A stretch of 64,000 nt of DNA, from positions 1 to 64,000 of the IMG/VR virus record IMGVR_UViG_3300024502_000013, one strand, 5' to 3'. Source of the stretch: a virus. Made by a program: the position numbers and the translations under genes. Below the pieces are notes generated by a model, which was not told the origin of the DNA, ran no database searches, and saw only the letters and a list, made by a program, of their open reading frames with translations. Below are positions 26,562-35,911 of the stretch, piece by piece; the stretch's first letter is position 1, and each line of letters opens with the position of its first letter.

Positions 26562-27185
26562 TTTTTCTAGTTCAGGTATTCTTGTTCTTGTGTTTTTACT
26601 ACCAAGAACAATGACAACTTTATCATTTACCATTGCAACGATACATCCACCGGCTTTATTGATGAAGCCGGTTTTTGTTACTGTGTAATCGTATTTACCC
26701 ACTGTTGGGTTTGTGTTACGTTTCTTAATACTGCTAGCGTGTACAATTTCTGGATACTTACTGGATTCAATTACTATCTTCACTAATTCACCAGCAGTAC
26801 TTACATTAAAGACAGACAGACCTGTTGGTTCTAAGAATTTGGTTTGTGTCAGGCCAAGTTCTCTGGCTTTTTGATTCATCATCCAGACACAATCATAATA
26901 ACCGCCAGGATAGATTTCACACAACTGTCTTGCAGCTTTGTTGTCTGAATAGACCAATGCACGTTCAACCAAATCCATTCTCTTTGGTAGATTTAATTCT
27001 CTTTGTGCATCTAGGTAGACCATGACTGTTACAAGTTTCGTAATGCTTGCAATTGGTCTTACCTCGTTTATGTTTTCACCATCAACTACACGGTTGTGGT
27101 CAACTACAATCCAACTTTTTGCTGTGACTTCAGCAAAAGAAGTTGAAGATACCAACATCAAAAACGAAAACAATAATTTAATCAT
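26547..27185 (-). CDS. Penicillin-binding-type D-Ala-D-Ala peptidase (secreted)
   Basis: A 212-residue serine peptidase of the low-molecular-weight penicillin-binding protein type, acting in the periplasm on peptidoglycan. A signal peptide spans about 1-18 (ends SFA). The active site triad is complete: S47-I-T-K50, S80-D-N82 and K171-T-G173. Compact size is like PBP7/EndoA-type endopeptidases rather than long carboxypeptidases. It begins the minus-strand island. It might remodel the cell wall during infection or superinfection, which is inference. Confidence 0.88.
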   Translation of the reverse strand: MIKLLFSFLMLVSSTSFAEVTAKSWIVVDHNRVVDGENINEVRPIASITKLVTVMVYLDAQRELNLPKRMDLVERALVYSDNKAARQLCEIYPGGYYDCVWMMNQKARELGLTQTKFLEPTGLSVFNVSTAGELVKIVIESSKYPEIVHASSIKKRNTNPTVGKYDYTVTKTGFINKAGGCIVAMVNDKVVIVLGSKNTRTRIPELEKLLRV

Positions 27186-27197
27186 AAATGAAAATAT

Positions 27198-27326
27198 TTA
27201 TTCTTCTATGTAATGTATTCCCACCAGTATGATGGCTACACATATTCCTAGAAAAATACTTATTGATAACGCTGCTCCAAATATTCCCAAGTCTAAGAGA
27301 ATATCCCAAAATCCGTATTCGTCCAT
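27198..27326 (-). CDS. Small single-pass membrane protein
   Basis: ATG 27326 starts directly after the stop codon of the upstream minus-strand gene (TAAATG). The 42-residue product has an acidic N-terminus and one hydrophobic helix (about 12-37, with IFGAALSISIFLGICVAIIL). AGGAC lies ahead as ribosome site. Function unknown; antiholin-like or stabilising small membrane proteins are possible. Confidence 0.55.
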   Translation of the reverse strand: MDEYGFWDILLDLGIFGAALSISIFLGICVAIILVGIHYIEE

Positions 27327-28091
27327 TTACCGTCCTATATAAATTTTCGGCTTCGCTTCCTCAGCTCTCTGTTCAGGAGTTTTGGGTATCCATTCTGTTC
27401 CTAAATGTGGATATTTTCTAATTCTATCTTCAACAACTAATGCAAACACCATTCCTATAGCACATGCTAGTACTAATGCTGATGTACCAAGCGCAATCTC
27501 AATCTTCAACCTACGCATTCTTCTGATTCTTCTTTTTCTTTCGGCTTCATCAGAACGCATTTGTTTCTTAATTGCGTTAACTTGTTCCTTTTTAATCTTC
27601 TCCATCATTTCAGATACTTCGGTGTATAAAGCACCAAGTTCTGGCGGACTTTGATAGACTAACAATTCACGCAAATCAACACCCATTTTTTCAAGTTTTT
27701 TACGCATTAGAACCCTTTGCAGTGCTCTTTTACCAACACTCTCGGTTCCCGTATAAACTTCCTGAGCTTTTCTTTCTTCCTCGTCAAATATGGCAATACA
27801 TTTAGCCATATTTTCAAAATATACTCCTAATTGTTCACCAATTTCAGCATAAACATCATCTGGATCCTTTTTGTTCAGTTCGACAACCCGTTGTTTTTCT
27901 TCCTGTAATTGCTGTCTAGCACCAGGAGGCACAGGTTTGCCCTCATATTTCTTACTGAATTGTTGGTCCAGGTCCTTGAGGATTTCTTTCACCTCACCGG
28001 CTGCACCTTTAATATCTTTGTATAACTTGCATCCTTGTTTAACAGCGGTAACCGCACCGTTAGCCAAAGCAAATAGCGTAAATGGATCCAT
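27327..28091 (-). CDS. Coiled-coil protein with a C-terminal membrane helix
   Basis: I use ATG 28091 (MDPFTLFALANGAVTAVKQ); an in-frame start further upstream would read into the divergent promoter region. The 254-residue protein is helical and charged, with a strongly basic stretch (RRIRRMRRL) just before a hydrophobic helix near 210-232 and a proline-rich tail. Membrane-bound with most of the protein in the cytoplasm is the likely topology. Not recognised. Confidence 0.6.
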   Translation of the reverse strand: MDPFTLFALANGAVTAVKQGCKLYKDIKGAAGEVKEILKDLDQQFSKKYEGKPVPPGARQQLQEEKQRVVELNKKDPDDVYAEIGEQLGVYFENMAKCIAIFDEEERKAQEVYTGTESVGKRALQRVLMRKKLEKMGVDLRELLVYQSPPELGALYTEVSEMMEKIKKEQVNAIKKQMRSDEAERKRRIRRMRRLKIEIALGTSALVLACAIGMVFALVVEDRIRKYPHLGTEWIPKTPEQRAEEAKPKIYIGR

Positions 28092-28141
28092 TTTTTTCAG
28101 GGAAAATGATGTTGTCAGATGGTAAACAACGCACGGACCTA

Positions 28142-28170
28142 TTGCAGATCCAGACAAAATCATATATAAT
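28142..28170 (+). promoter_or_regulatory. Sigma70-type promoter for the polymerase operon
   Basis: TTGCAG (28142-28147), 17 bases, TATAAT (28165-28170). It lies between the divergent minus-strand gene and the Sm-like/gp43/UvsX genes, with about 29 bases of leader. Confidence 0.78.
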
Positions 28171-28205
28171 ACTGTAGTATTTATTAACTTAGTGAGGCTC
28201 TAATT

Positions 28206-28514
28206 ATGGATGTTAGATTATTAAAATTGGTGACGGGTGAAGAAGTTATGGGTGAAATTGTAAGTGACGGTGGAACGGTCATCTTAAAAAATCCAGTTCG
28301 TGTGGCTGTTGTCCGTGGTGCGGACGGTCAACCCAGTGTTGGTTTTGCACCATTTCCGTCTTATGCAGATGAGAAAAAAGACGCAACATTTGCCTTTCGT
28401 CTAGAACATGTAGTATACTCCTATGTTCCCGCACAAGATTTCTGCAAAAACTACGAACAAGTTTTTGGTCTTGGTTTAATTTTACCTGGTGAAAAACAAA
28501 TTATTACTGGATGA
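28206..28514 (+). CDS. Small Sm-like fold protein, second copy
   Basis: A 102-residue protein: MDVRLLKLVTGEEVMGEIV, then a strand pattern with ILKNPVRVAVV and a YVPAQDF turn. The start and beta pattern resemble the protein at 4401, and similar Sm-like proteins are reported upstream of gp43 in T4-like cyanophages. It overlaps the polymerase start (ATGA). A role as RNA-binding regulator is possible. Confidence 0.55.
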   Translation: MDVRLLKLVTGEEVMGEIVSDGGTVILKNPVRVAVVRGADGQPSVGFAPFPSYADEKKDATFAFRLEHVVYSYVPAQDFCKNYEQVFGLGLILPGEKQIITG

Positions 28515-31054
28515 TGGACTTTTATACAAATGTACAGAGCTACGGTAACTATATTCTGTATCGTGGCATTATGGATGGTAAACGTGTCAAACAAAGAGTT
28601 GAATACCAACCATCACTTTATCTCCCAAGCAAGAAACAAACCGCATATAAATCCCTAGATGGAGTCAACCTGGAACCCAAACGGTTCGATTCCATCCGTG
28701 ATGCGAGAGATTTCTTTAAGAAGTATGACGGCATCCCTGGTGCACCTAAAATCTATGGTAACACCAGATTTGAGTATGCGTTTATTGCAGACCAACACCC
28801 GGACATGGTTGAATGGGACCAAGACAAGATTGATATTGCAATTATCGACATTGAGGTTGGTTCTGAAAATGGTTTTCCCGACCCATATCAAGCCAACGAA
28901 CCAATCACAGCCATTGCATGGAAGACCATGGGTGGTCACATGTATGTTTGGGGTTGTGGTGATTTTGTCAACGAAAACCCAGACAAGGTAAACTACCACA
29001 AGTGCAAAGATGAATGGCATATGTGCAAGTCTTTTTTGACTGCATGGGCAACCAAAACACCTGATGTACTGACTGGTTGGAACACCAAGTTCTTTGATGT
29101 ACCATATCTCGTCAACCGTCTACGAAAAGTTCTCGGTGAAGAAGAAACAAGAAAACTGTCACCATGGAATTTCATTACAGAACGAAAAACTGTAATCAAT
29201 GGCCGACAGATGACCGCATACGGTTTCTTGGGTGTTGAACAACTAGACTACATTGAACTATACAAATGGTATGCGCCAGGTGGTAAGTCACAAGAATCTT
29301 ATCGTTTGGATAATATTGCCAACGTGGAACTCGGTGAGGGTAAAATCTCATATGATGAGTATGATAACCTGCACGACTTATACAAAAGAAACTATCAGCT
29401 GTTTATTGAGTATAACATCAAAGATGCATTGTTGATTGAACGACTTGAAGATAAACTAAAGTTGGTCGAACTGGGTCTAACTCTTGCATACGATACCAAG
29501 TGCAACTACGAAGATATCTTTGCACAGACTCGTATGTGGGATTCGATGACTTATTCCTATCTACTGAATCAAGGTATTATTGTACCACCACGAGAGATTC
29601 AGGAAAAAGACTCTGCGTTTGAAGGTGCATATGTTAAAGAACCACAGGTCGGTGCACACAAATTTGTGGCATCATTCGACTTGAATTCTCTGTATCCGCA
29701 TTTGATGATGCAGTATAACATTTCGCCAGAAACTCTGATTGAACCGGAAAAGTACACACAAGAAATGCGTGATATCATTTCACAAGGCGTAAGTGTTGAT
29801 AAAATGTTGCTTAAGACGGTTAACCTATCAAATTTGAGTGGTTGCACAATTACACCAAACGGTCAATTCTTCCGTACAGACATACAAGGTTTCTTGCCGA
29901 AGATGTTGGAAGAAATGTATGAAGACCGTAAGAAGTTTAAAAAGTTGATGTTGCAGGCACAACAGGAAAAAGAAAATGAAAAAGACAAATCAAAACAATA
30001 CGAAATTGAAAAACGAATCGCCAGATACAACAACCTACAACTCGCAAAGAAGGTCTCACTTAACTCTGCCTACGGTGCTTTGGGAAGCCAGTATTTTAGG
30101 TTTTATGACCTACGCATGGCTCTGGGAGTCACTACAGCAGGCCAACTATCAATTCGTTGGATTGAACAAAAAATCAACCAGTACATCAACAAATTAGTTG
30201 GTACAGAAAAAGAAGATTATGTTATTGCATCAGATACGGATTCAATTTACCTTAAACTTGGTCCTCTTATTGATAAGTTTGTTAAAGACCAAACTGATAC
30301 TGCAAAAGTTATCACCATCATGGATCGTATCTGTGAAGATAAAATTCAACCGTTCATTGATAAAAGCTACGAAGAACTTGCTACGTATGTAAATGCGTAT
30401 GCACAGAAGATGCAAATGAAACGTGAAGGTCTGTCTGACAAAGGTGTTTGGACTGCCAAGAAGCGTTACATTTTGAATGTATATAATAATGAAGGTGTTC
30501 AATATGCGAAACCTAAACTGAAAGTGATGGGTCTGGAAATGATTAAGTCATCCACACCGTCTGCTATCCGTGAACGCATGAAAGATACCATTGAACTAAT
30601 GATGAATGGTACAGAAGAAGATGTACAAAAGTTTATTGCCGATTTCAGAGAAGAATTTAAAAGATTGCCACCCGAAGAAATCTCTTTCCCTCGTGGTCTA
30701 AATGGATTAAATACCTATTCTGATTCGGTAACAATGTATAAGAAGGGCACACCAATTCATGTTCGTGGTGCAATTCTGTACAACCACAATCTGAAACAGA
30801 TGGGTTTGGAAAAGAAATATCCGAAAATTCAAGAAGGTGAAAAACTCAAGTTTACCTATCTAAAGTTACCAAATCATTTCAAAGAGGATGTCATTTCATA
30901 TCCTTCACGAATTCCTCCTGAATTTGGTCTTGACAAATATATTGATTATGATGTACAATTCGATAAAGCGTTTCTGGAACCAATTCGCATTATCTTAAAT
31001 TGTATGGGTTGGAAAACAGAAAAGACTAATTCATTAGAGGACTTTTTTGGATGA
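28511..31054 (+). CDS. 43: DNA polymerase gp43 (family B)
   Basis: The replicative polymerase with 3'-5' proofreading. The 847-residue protein (T4: 898) shows exonuclease motif I DIEVGSENG near 118, GWNTKFFDVPYLVNR (motif II), polymerase motif A SFDLNSLYPHLM near 396, motif B KVSLNSAYG near 512 and motif C SDTDSIYL near 577. It has no split or intron. Start at ATG 28511 (a second ATG follows), overlapping the Sm-like gene; the end overlaps the membrane protein gene by ATGA. Confidence 0.97.
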   Translation: MMDFYTNVQSYGNYILYRGIMDGKRVKQRVEYQPSLYLPSKKQTAYKSLDGVNLEPKRFDSIRDARDFFKKYDGIPGAPKIYGNTRFEYAFIADQHPDMVEWDQDKIDIAIIDIEVGSENGFPDPYQANEPITAIAWKTMGGHMYVWGCGDFVNENPDKVNYHKCKDEWHMCKSFLTAWATKTPDVLTGWNTKFFDVPYLVNRLRKVLGEEETRKLSPWNFITERKTVINGRQMTAYGFLGVEQLDYIELYKWYAPGGKSQESYRLDNIANVELGEGKISYDEYDNLHDLYKRNYQLFIEYNIKDALLIERLEDKLKLVELGLTLAYDTKCNYEDIFAQTRMWDSMTYSYLLNQGIIVPPREIQEKDSAFEGAYVKEPQVGAHKFVASFDLNSLYPHLMMQYNISPETLIEPEKYTQEMRDIISQGVSVDKMLLKTVNLSNLSGCTITPNGQFFRTDIQGFLPKMLEEMYEDRKKFKKLMLQAQQEKENEKDKSKQYEIEKRIARYNNLQLAKKVSLNSAYGALGSQYFRFYDLRMALGVTTAGQLSIRWIEQKINQYINKLVGTEKEDYVIASDTDSIYLKLGPLIDKFVKDQTDTAKVITIMDRICEDKIQPFIDKSYEELATYVNAYAQKMQMKREGLSDKGVWTAKKRYILNVYNNEGVQYAKPKLKVMGLEMIKSSTPSAIRERMKDTIELMMNGTEEDVQKFIADFREEFKRLPPEEISFPRGLNGLNTYSDSVTMYKKGTPIHVRGAILYNHNLKQMGLEKKYPKIQEGEKLKFTYLKLPNHFKEDVISYPSRIPPEFGLDKYIDYDVQFDKAFLEPIRIILNCMGWKTEKTNSLEDFFG

Positions 31055-32049
31055 TTTTCTTTACATTCTTAACAGCATTGGCTCTATCTGCCGTTGCCGC
31101 TTATTATTCTGTTATCGGTTTGGCTGCAATCTTTCCGGGTTCATATTGGCCAATCATTATTATGGGGTCTGTACTTGAAGCAGCCAAACTGGTAACTGTA
31201 TCTTGGTTATATCGTAACTGGAAGGTTGCACATTTGGGTTTGAAAACATACCTATCGGCAGCAACAATCATTCTCATGTTGATTACCAGTATGGGTATTT
31301 TTGGTTATTTGTCCAAAGCACACCTAGAGCATTCTTCGGACACTGCACCATTGGCAGCTAAGGTAGAACTATTGGACGAAAAGATCCGTGTTGCAAAGGA
31401 GAATCTAAATGCGAACCGCAAGATACTTAAACAGCTTGATGAACAGGTTGACCAAGCGTTGGGCAGAAGCAATGATGAAAAAGGTGTTGCTAATTCCGTA
31501 TACATCCGCAAAACCCAGCAAAGGGAACGAGTACGCATCTCTGATGAAAACGAAGCCTACCAGAAAACAATTAGCCAACTCACTGAACAACGGTTTCCAT
31601 TGCAGAATGAACTCGCTAAAGCCGAATCGGATTTCGGACCAATAAAATATGTTGCTGAATTGATTTATGGTTCAGGTGAGAAAGACATTATTGACAAGGC
31701 TGTTCGTCTTGTCATTATGTTAATTATGATTGTGTTTGATCCTTTGGCTGTATTGTTATTGATTGCGGCAAACATTTCAATGACTCAACCAAAAAAGGTG
31801 GATCCAAAACCTAAGAAAGAATGGGATTCATTCTTCAAGGGTAATACAGAAGAAAAACCAACCAAAATAGATGATATCGACATTCCGGTTTTTACAAAAT
31901 CACCTGATGTTGAATCTAAAACTGTTGAGGTGGAAAAAGATAATCTAATTGTAATTGATGGTGCGACAGAAGAAATGATACCTCCAATTACAAAGACTAA
32001 GTATGATTATACAGATAACTATTCATTTCGTGAAAAGGATAAAAAATGA
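31051..32049 (+). CDS. Multi-pass membrane protein of unknown function
   Basis: A 332-residue protein with three hydrophobic segments in the first 95 residues, a coiled-coil middle (about 105-185), another hydrophobic segment near 218-242 and an acidic tail. It is locked between gp43 and uvsX by ATGA overlaps on both sides, as seen in related marine phages. Possibly anchors replication or remodels the membrane; no motif supports this. Confidence 0.65.
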   Translation: MIFFTFLTALALSAVAAYYSVIGLAAIFPGSYWPIIIMGSVLEAAKLVTVSWLYRNWKVAHLGLKTYLSAATIILMLITSMGIFGYLSKAHLEHSSDTAPLAAKVELLDEKIRVAKENLNANRKILKQLDEQVDQALGRSNDEKGVANSVYIRKTQQRERVRISDENEAYQKTISQLTEQRFPLQNELAKAESDFGPIKYVAELIYGSGEKDIIDKAVRLVIMLIMIVFDPLAVLLLIAANISMTQPKKVDPKPKKEWDSFFKGNTEEKPTKIDDIDIPVFTKSPDVESKTVEVEKDNLIVIDGATEEMIPPITKTKYDYTDNYSFREKDKK

Positions 32050-33119
32050 GTATTCTTGACAAAATTAAAAAGAACAGTTCCATCAAGGAATCTGCAATTC
32101 TCTCCAAATCAAAATTCTTTACGCAGAAGGACATGATTCCTACGGCAGTACCAGCAGTCAACATTGCACTGTCTGGTAAGTTGGATGGTGGCCTTACTCC
32201 AGGTCTTACGATGTGGGCTGGGCCGTCAAAACATTTTAAGACTGCATTTTCATTGTTGATGGCCAAATCTTATTTGGACAAATATGAAGACGCTGCATTA
32301 CTATTCTATGATTCCGAATTCGGCACTCCGCAGTCTTACTTTGATTCTTTTGGTATCGACACAGAGCGGGTGCTCCATACTCCTATTACAGACATTGAAC
32401 AGTTGAAGTTCGATATTATGAATCAACTCACCAATCTTGAAAGGGGTGAGCATGTTATCATTGTTGTAGATTCCATTGGTAATTTGGCTTCTAAGAAAGA
32501 GGTTGAAGATGCACTCGACCAAAAATCAGTAGCTGATATGAGTCGTGCAAAACAAGTTAAATCTTTGTTCAGAATGATAACACCGCATCTGACTATGAAA
32601 GATATTCCGATGATTGTTGTCAATCACACCTACAAAGAAATCGGAATGTTCCCTAAAGACATTGTGGGTGGCGGAACAGGTTCTTATTATTCTGCCGATA
32701 ACATTTTCATTCTTGGTCGTCAACAAGAAAAAGATGGTTCTGAAATTACAGGTTACAATTTCATAATCAATGTGGAGAAATCAAGATATGTCAAAGAAAA
32801 ATCTAAAATCCCTGTCAATGTTTCTTTTGACGGCGGTATTAACAAGTGGTCTGGTTTATTGGATCTTGCACTTGAATCCAAGCATGTTATCAAACCTAGC
32901 AATGGTTGGTATTCGAAAGTAGATTCTGATGGTGTTTTGGAAGATAAAAAATACCGTGAGAAAGAAACCAACACTGCTGAATTCTGGTTACCAATTCTAA
33001 AACAAAAATCCTTCCGTGATTTTGTTGAGAACAAGTATCGTGTTGCTGCATCGGAGATTATGCAAGACACTGACATTGAAAATGCATTTGATGTGGAGAC
33101 AACAAATGGAGCTGATTGA
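32046..33119 (+). CDS. uvsX: RecA-like recombinase UvsX
   Basis: UvsX forms the strand-exchange filament, aided by UvsY (2497). The 357-residue protein (T4: 391) has the T4-type Walker A GPSKHFKT near 59, a Walker B IIVVDSIGN near 138-146, and the DNA-binding loop region GGGTGSYYSADN. The C-terminus is acidic. Confidence 0.95.
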   Translation: MSILDKIKKNSSIKESAILSKSKFFTQKDMIPTAVPAVNIALSGKLDGGLTPGLTMWAGPSKHFKTAFSLLMAKSYLDKYEDAALLFYDSEFGTPQSYFDSFGIDTERVLHTPITDIEQLKFDIMNQLTNLERGEHVIIVVDSIGNLASKKEVEDALDQKSVADMSRAKQVKSLFRMITPHLTMKDIPMIVVNHTYKEIGMFPKDIVGGGTGSYYSADNIFILGRQQEKDGSEITGYNFIINVEKSRYVKEKSKIPVNVSFDGGINKWSGLLDLALESKHVIKPSNGWYSKVDSDGVLEDKKYREKETNTAEFWLPILKQKSFRDFVENKYRVAASEIMQDTDIENAFDVETTNGAD

Positions 33120-33432
33120 AGGACAAGATTATTGTTTCATCTATCCCAAGGATGATGGTACAGCAGTACACATTAGATTCCTACAGGGACCATACAAAGA
33201 TACCGTTTTCAAATATGGTAAGGTAAAGTTTGAAGAAAGACACAACAATGTCTATTTACTTTTTGCTTACGATGTGATAGAATCTACAGTTATGAAACCC
33301 AAGAAATTGGAAAAAGACGAAACATTTAAGAACTACATTGGTGACTTATTGGTTGAATTAATGTCAAGCAATATTGAACAGGATATTATTGATGAAACTG
33401 GAACAAGCGATACTCAAGAATCTAATCTATAA
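33106..33432 (+). CDS. Small conserved protein between uvsX and gp41
   Basis: A 108-residue protein starting MELIEGQDYCFIYPKDDGTAV, beta-rich (IRFLQGPYKDT, VYLLFAYDVIES) with an acidic C-terminus. Proteins like it sit at the same place in related phages. Its start overlaps uvsX by 14 bases and its end overlaps gp41 by 41. Unknown function; a replication accessory role is suggested by location only. Confidence 0.6.
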   Translation: MELIEGQDYCFIYPKDDGTAVHIRFLQGPYKDTVFKYGKVKFEERHNNVYLLFAYDVIESTVMKPKKLEKDETFKNYIGDLLVELMSSNIEQDIIDETGTSDTQESNL

Positions 33433-34795
33433 TGATGAATATCTACGTAAGGTATTACCTTTCCTAAAAGCAGAGTACTTTACGGATAGAACCGATAGAA
33501 CAATCTTCAAAGAGATTACCGAATTTGTAGAAACTTATAATTCTACACCAACGGTTGAAGCACTAGAACTGGCCGTCAAAGAGAAACGGAATCTCACAAA
33601 CGAAGAAGTGGAAAAGTGTGAAGACTGTCTAAAAGAAATTGTCAAAGCCAAGGATGAACAATCTAAACTTGAATGGTTGATTGACAAAACGGAAAAATTC
33701 TGTCAAGAAAAAGCCATTTACAATGCAGTCTTGGGTTCTATTTCTATCCTTGATGGCAAAGATAAGACACAAGATAAAGGTGCAATTCCTAAGTTACTGT
33801 CTGATGCACTAGCAATCAGTTTCGATAACTCCGTTGGTCACGATTATCTGGAGAACACCGATGAACGATATGATTTCTATCACAGACATGAAGAAAGAAT
33901 ACCATTCGACTTAGATTACTTTAACAAAATCACAAAAGGTGGTCTACCAAATAAAACTCTCAACATTGCTTTGGCGGGAACCGGTGTTGGTAAGTCTCTT
34001 TTCATGTGTCATGTGGCCGCTGCTTGTATGGTTCAGGGCAAAAATGTACTTTACATTACGATGGAAATGGCTGAAGAAAAAATTGCAGAACGTATTGACG
34101 CCAACCTGTTGAATGTTACACTAGATGAATTGGTTTCTTTACCAAAAGACTTGTTTGATAAAAAGATTGCAAGACTCCGTGAAAAGACTGTTGGTAAACT
34201 AATCATCAAAGAATATCCAACTGCATCAGCTTCTACTACACACTTTAGGACATTACTAAATGAACTTAATCTTAAAAAGTCTTTTAATCCTGATATTATT
34301 TTCGTTGATTATCTTAACATCTGTTGCAGTTCACGACTCAAGGCAGGTTCGAACGTCAACTCCTACACCTACGTCAAGGCCATTGCCGAAGAATTGCGAG
34401 GTCTTGCAGTTGAGTTCGGACTCCCAATCGTCAGTGCTACGCAAACTACAAGAAGCGGGTACACTTCATCTGACCCCGGGTTGGAGGACACAAGTGAATC
34501 TTTTGGTCTGCCAGCAACCGCAGACTTGATGTTTGCTCTTATTTCTTCCGAAGAACTGGAACAAATGGGACAGATTATGGTCAAACAATTGAAGAATCGT
34601 TATAATGATCCAGGTTATTACAAACGATTCACATTGGGTATTGACCGTGCAAAAATGAGACTGTATGATATTGAACAATCAGCACAAGATGGATTAGCTG
34701 ATGCAGGCATCACACCACAACCAGATAAACCACTAAACAGTTTTGGTAATCGTGAAAAACCAATGAAGAAGAGCTTTGATGGATTTAAAGTTTGA
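33392..34795 (+). CDS. 41: Replicative DNA helicase gp41 (DnaB-like)
   Basis: The hexameric 5'-3' helicase that works with primase gp61. I use ATG 33392 (MKLEQAILKNLIYN), giving 467 residues (T4: 475). Motifs: Walker A ALAGTGVGKS near 192, ITMEMAEEKIAERI (H1a), Walker B DIIFVDYLNI near 300 and QTTRSGY (H3). Long overlap with the previous gene. Confidence 0.95.
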   Translation: MKLEQAILKNLIYNDEYLRKVLPFLKAEYFTDRTDRTIFKEITEFVETYNSTPTVEALELAVKEKRNLTNEEVEKCEDCLKEIVKAKDEQSKLEWLIDKTEKFCQEKAIYNAVLGSISILDGKDKTQDKGAIPKLLSDALAISFDNSVGHDYLENTDERYDFYHRHEERIPFDLDYFNKITKGGLPNKTLNIALAGTGVGKSLFMCHVAAACMVQGKNVLYITMEMAEEKIAERIDANLLNVTLDELVSLPKDLFDKKIARLREKTVGKLIIKEYPTASASTTHFRTLLNELNLKKSFNPDIIFVDYLNICCSSRLKAGSNVNSYTYVKAIAEELRGLAVEFGLPIVSATQTTRSGYTSSDPGLEDTSESFGLPATADLMFALISSEELEQMGQIMVKQLKNRYNDPGYYKRFTLGIDRAKMRLYDIEQSAQDGLADAGITPQPDKPLNSFGNREKPMKKSFDGFKV

Positions 34796-35885
34796 TGAAG
34801 CACTACATTGTGCAAAAGTATTTGAAGATTACTTTGGCAAATTCGACCGTATTGATGAATACATGAGAGACCAGAAGTTGGCTTCTCTATCAGAATTGCC
34901 AACCAATCCTTTGTTTCCTTTGGAAGATGAATTGTTTTCAGATTTCACAATGCATCCCAATGACATGAATTTTGATGTTATGCCCATGCCACAATCAGAG
35001 TGGGAAACATTACTAAACATTACATCGTCACATATCAACATTTCACCTGTTGGTCGGCAGATTCGTTTGGGTGTCAAAGAAACCAATACCAATAAATGGG
35101 TTGGTTTCATTCGCCTTGGTTCTCCTGTTATCAACATGAAACCTCGTAATGAATTACTTGGTCAAGTCTTCACACAACAAACTGAGTGGGCAAAACGATT
35201 CAATGATTCGGCTTTGATGGGTTTTGTGATTGTACCAAGTCAACCGTTTGGTTATAATTATCTTGGTGGTAAGTTGTTGGCTGCAATCTGCACCTCACAT
35301 GAAGTAAGAAAACTTGCATATCATCAATATGGAATGAATCTTTGTTTGTTTGAAACGACTAGTCTTTATGGTTCTTCTAAGACAGTTTCACAGTATGACG
35401 GAATGAAACCATATATTCGTTACAATGGTTTGACTGATAGTGATTTTGTTCCCATGATGCATGGGAAACCCTATGAGAACCTAAAGAACTTTGTGGAGGA
35501 TAAGGTTGGTGATATTGTGGATCCGGATGCTTCTAGTAAGAAACTTAAGATTACCATGAGAATCATAGCACTTACTAAAGCAGCTTTAAAAGGTACACCT
35601 GAAGGACTGACATTCATCCAAACGATTGAGAAAGCAAAAGGGTTGACAGAACAGAAGCGTTATTACCATTCTGATTATGGTTTCAAAAATATGAAAGACT
35701 ATATCAATTGTAAAACTGATGTCCTTTTACCTGGTGAAAATTATGAGAAACACCACATGAAGAATCTGGTCGAATGGTGGAGAAAGAAAGCCATCAATCG
35801 TTACGATACACTAAAATCTGAAGGTCGATTGAGAACCGAAATGGAAGTCTGGACCTCAGGAAAAGATATTCAGATTATTAGATAA
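34779..35885 (+). CDS. DUF4338/DruA-like protein, copy 2
   Basis: ATG 34779 gives 368 residues. The core VPSQPFGYNYLGGKLLAAIC, then FETTSLYGSSKTVSQYDG corresponds to the same part of the protein at 9802, while N- and C-termini differ; copy 2 lacks the RDQFIGW stretch in recognisable form. It overlaps gp41 by 17 bases. Divergence suggests an old duplication with separate roles. The family link to DruA is from memory. Confidence 0.5.
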   Translation: MDLKFDEALHCAKVFEDYFGKFDRIDEYMRDQKLASLSELPTNPLFPLEDELFSDFTMHPNDMNFDVMPMPQSEWETLLNITSSHINISPVGRQIRLGVKETNTNKWVGFIRLGSPVINMKPRNELLGQVFTQQTEWAKRFNDSALMGFVIVPSQPFGYNYLGGKLLAAICTSHEVRKLAYHQYGMNLCLFETTSLYGSSKTVSQYDGMKPYIRYNGLTDSDFVPMMHGKPYENLKNFVEDKVGDIVDPDASSKKLKITMRIIALTKAALKGTPEGLTFIQTIEKAKGLTEQKRYYHSDYGFKNMKDYINCKTDVLLPGENYEKHHMKNLVEWWRKKAINRYDTLKSEGRLRTEMEVWTSGKDIQIIR

Positions 35886-35911
35886 ATACTTTTATTTAAA
35901 ACATTAACAAA

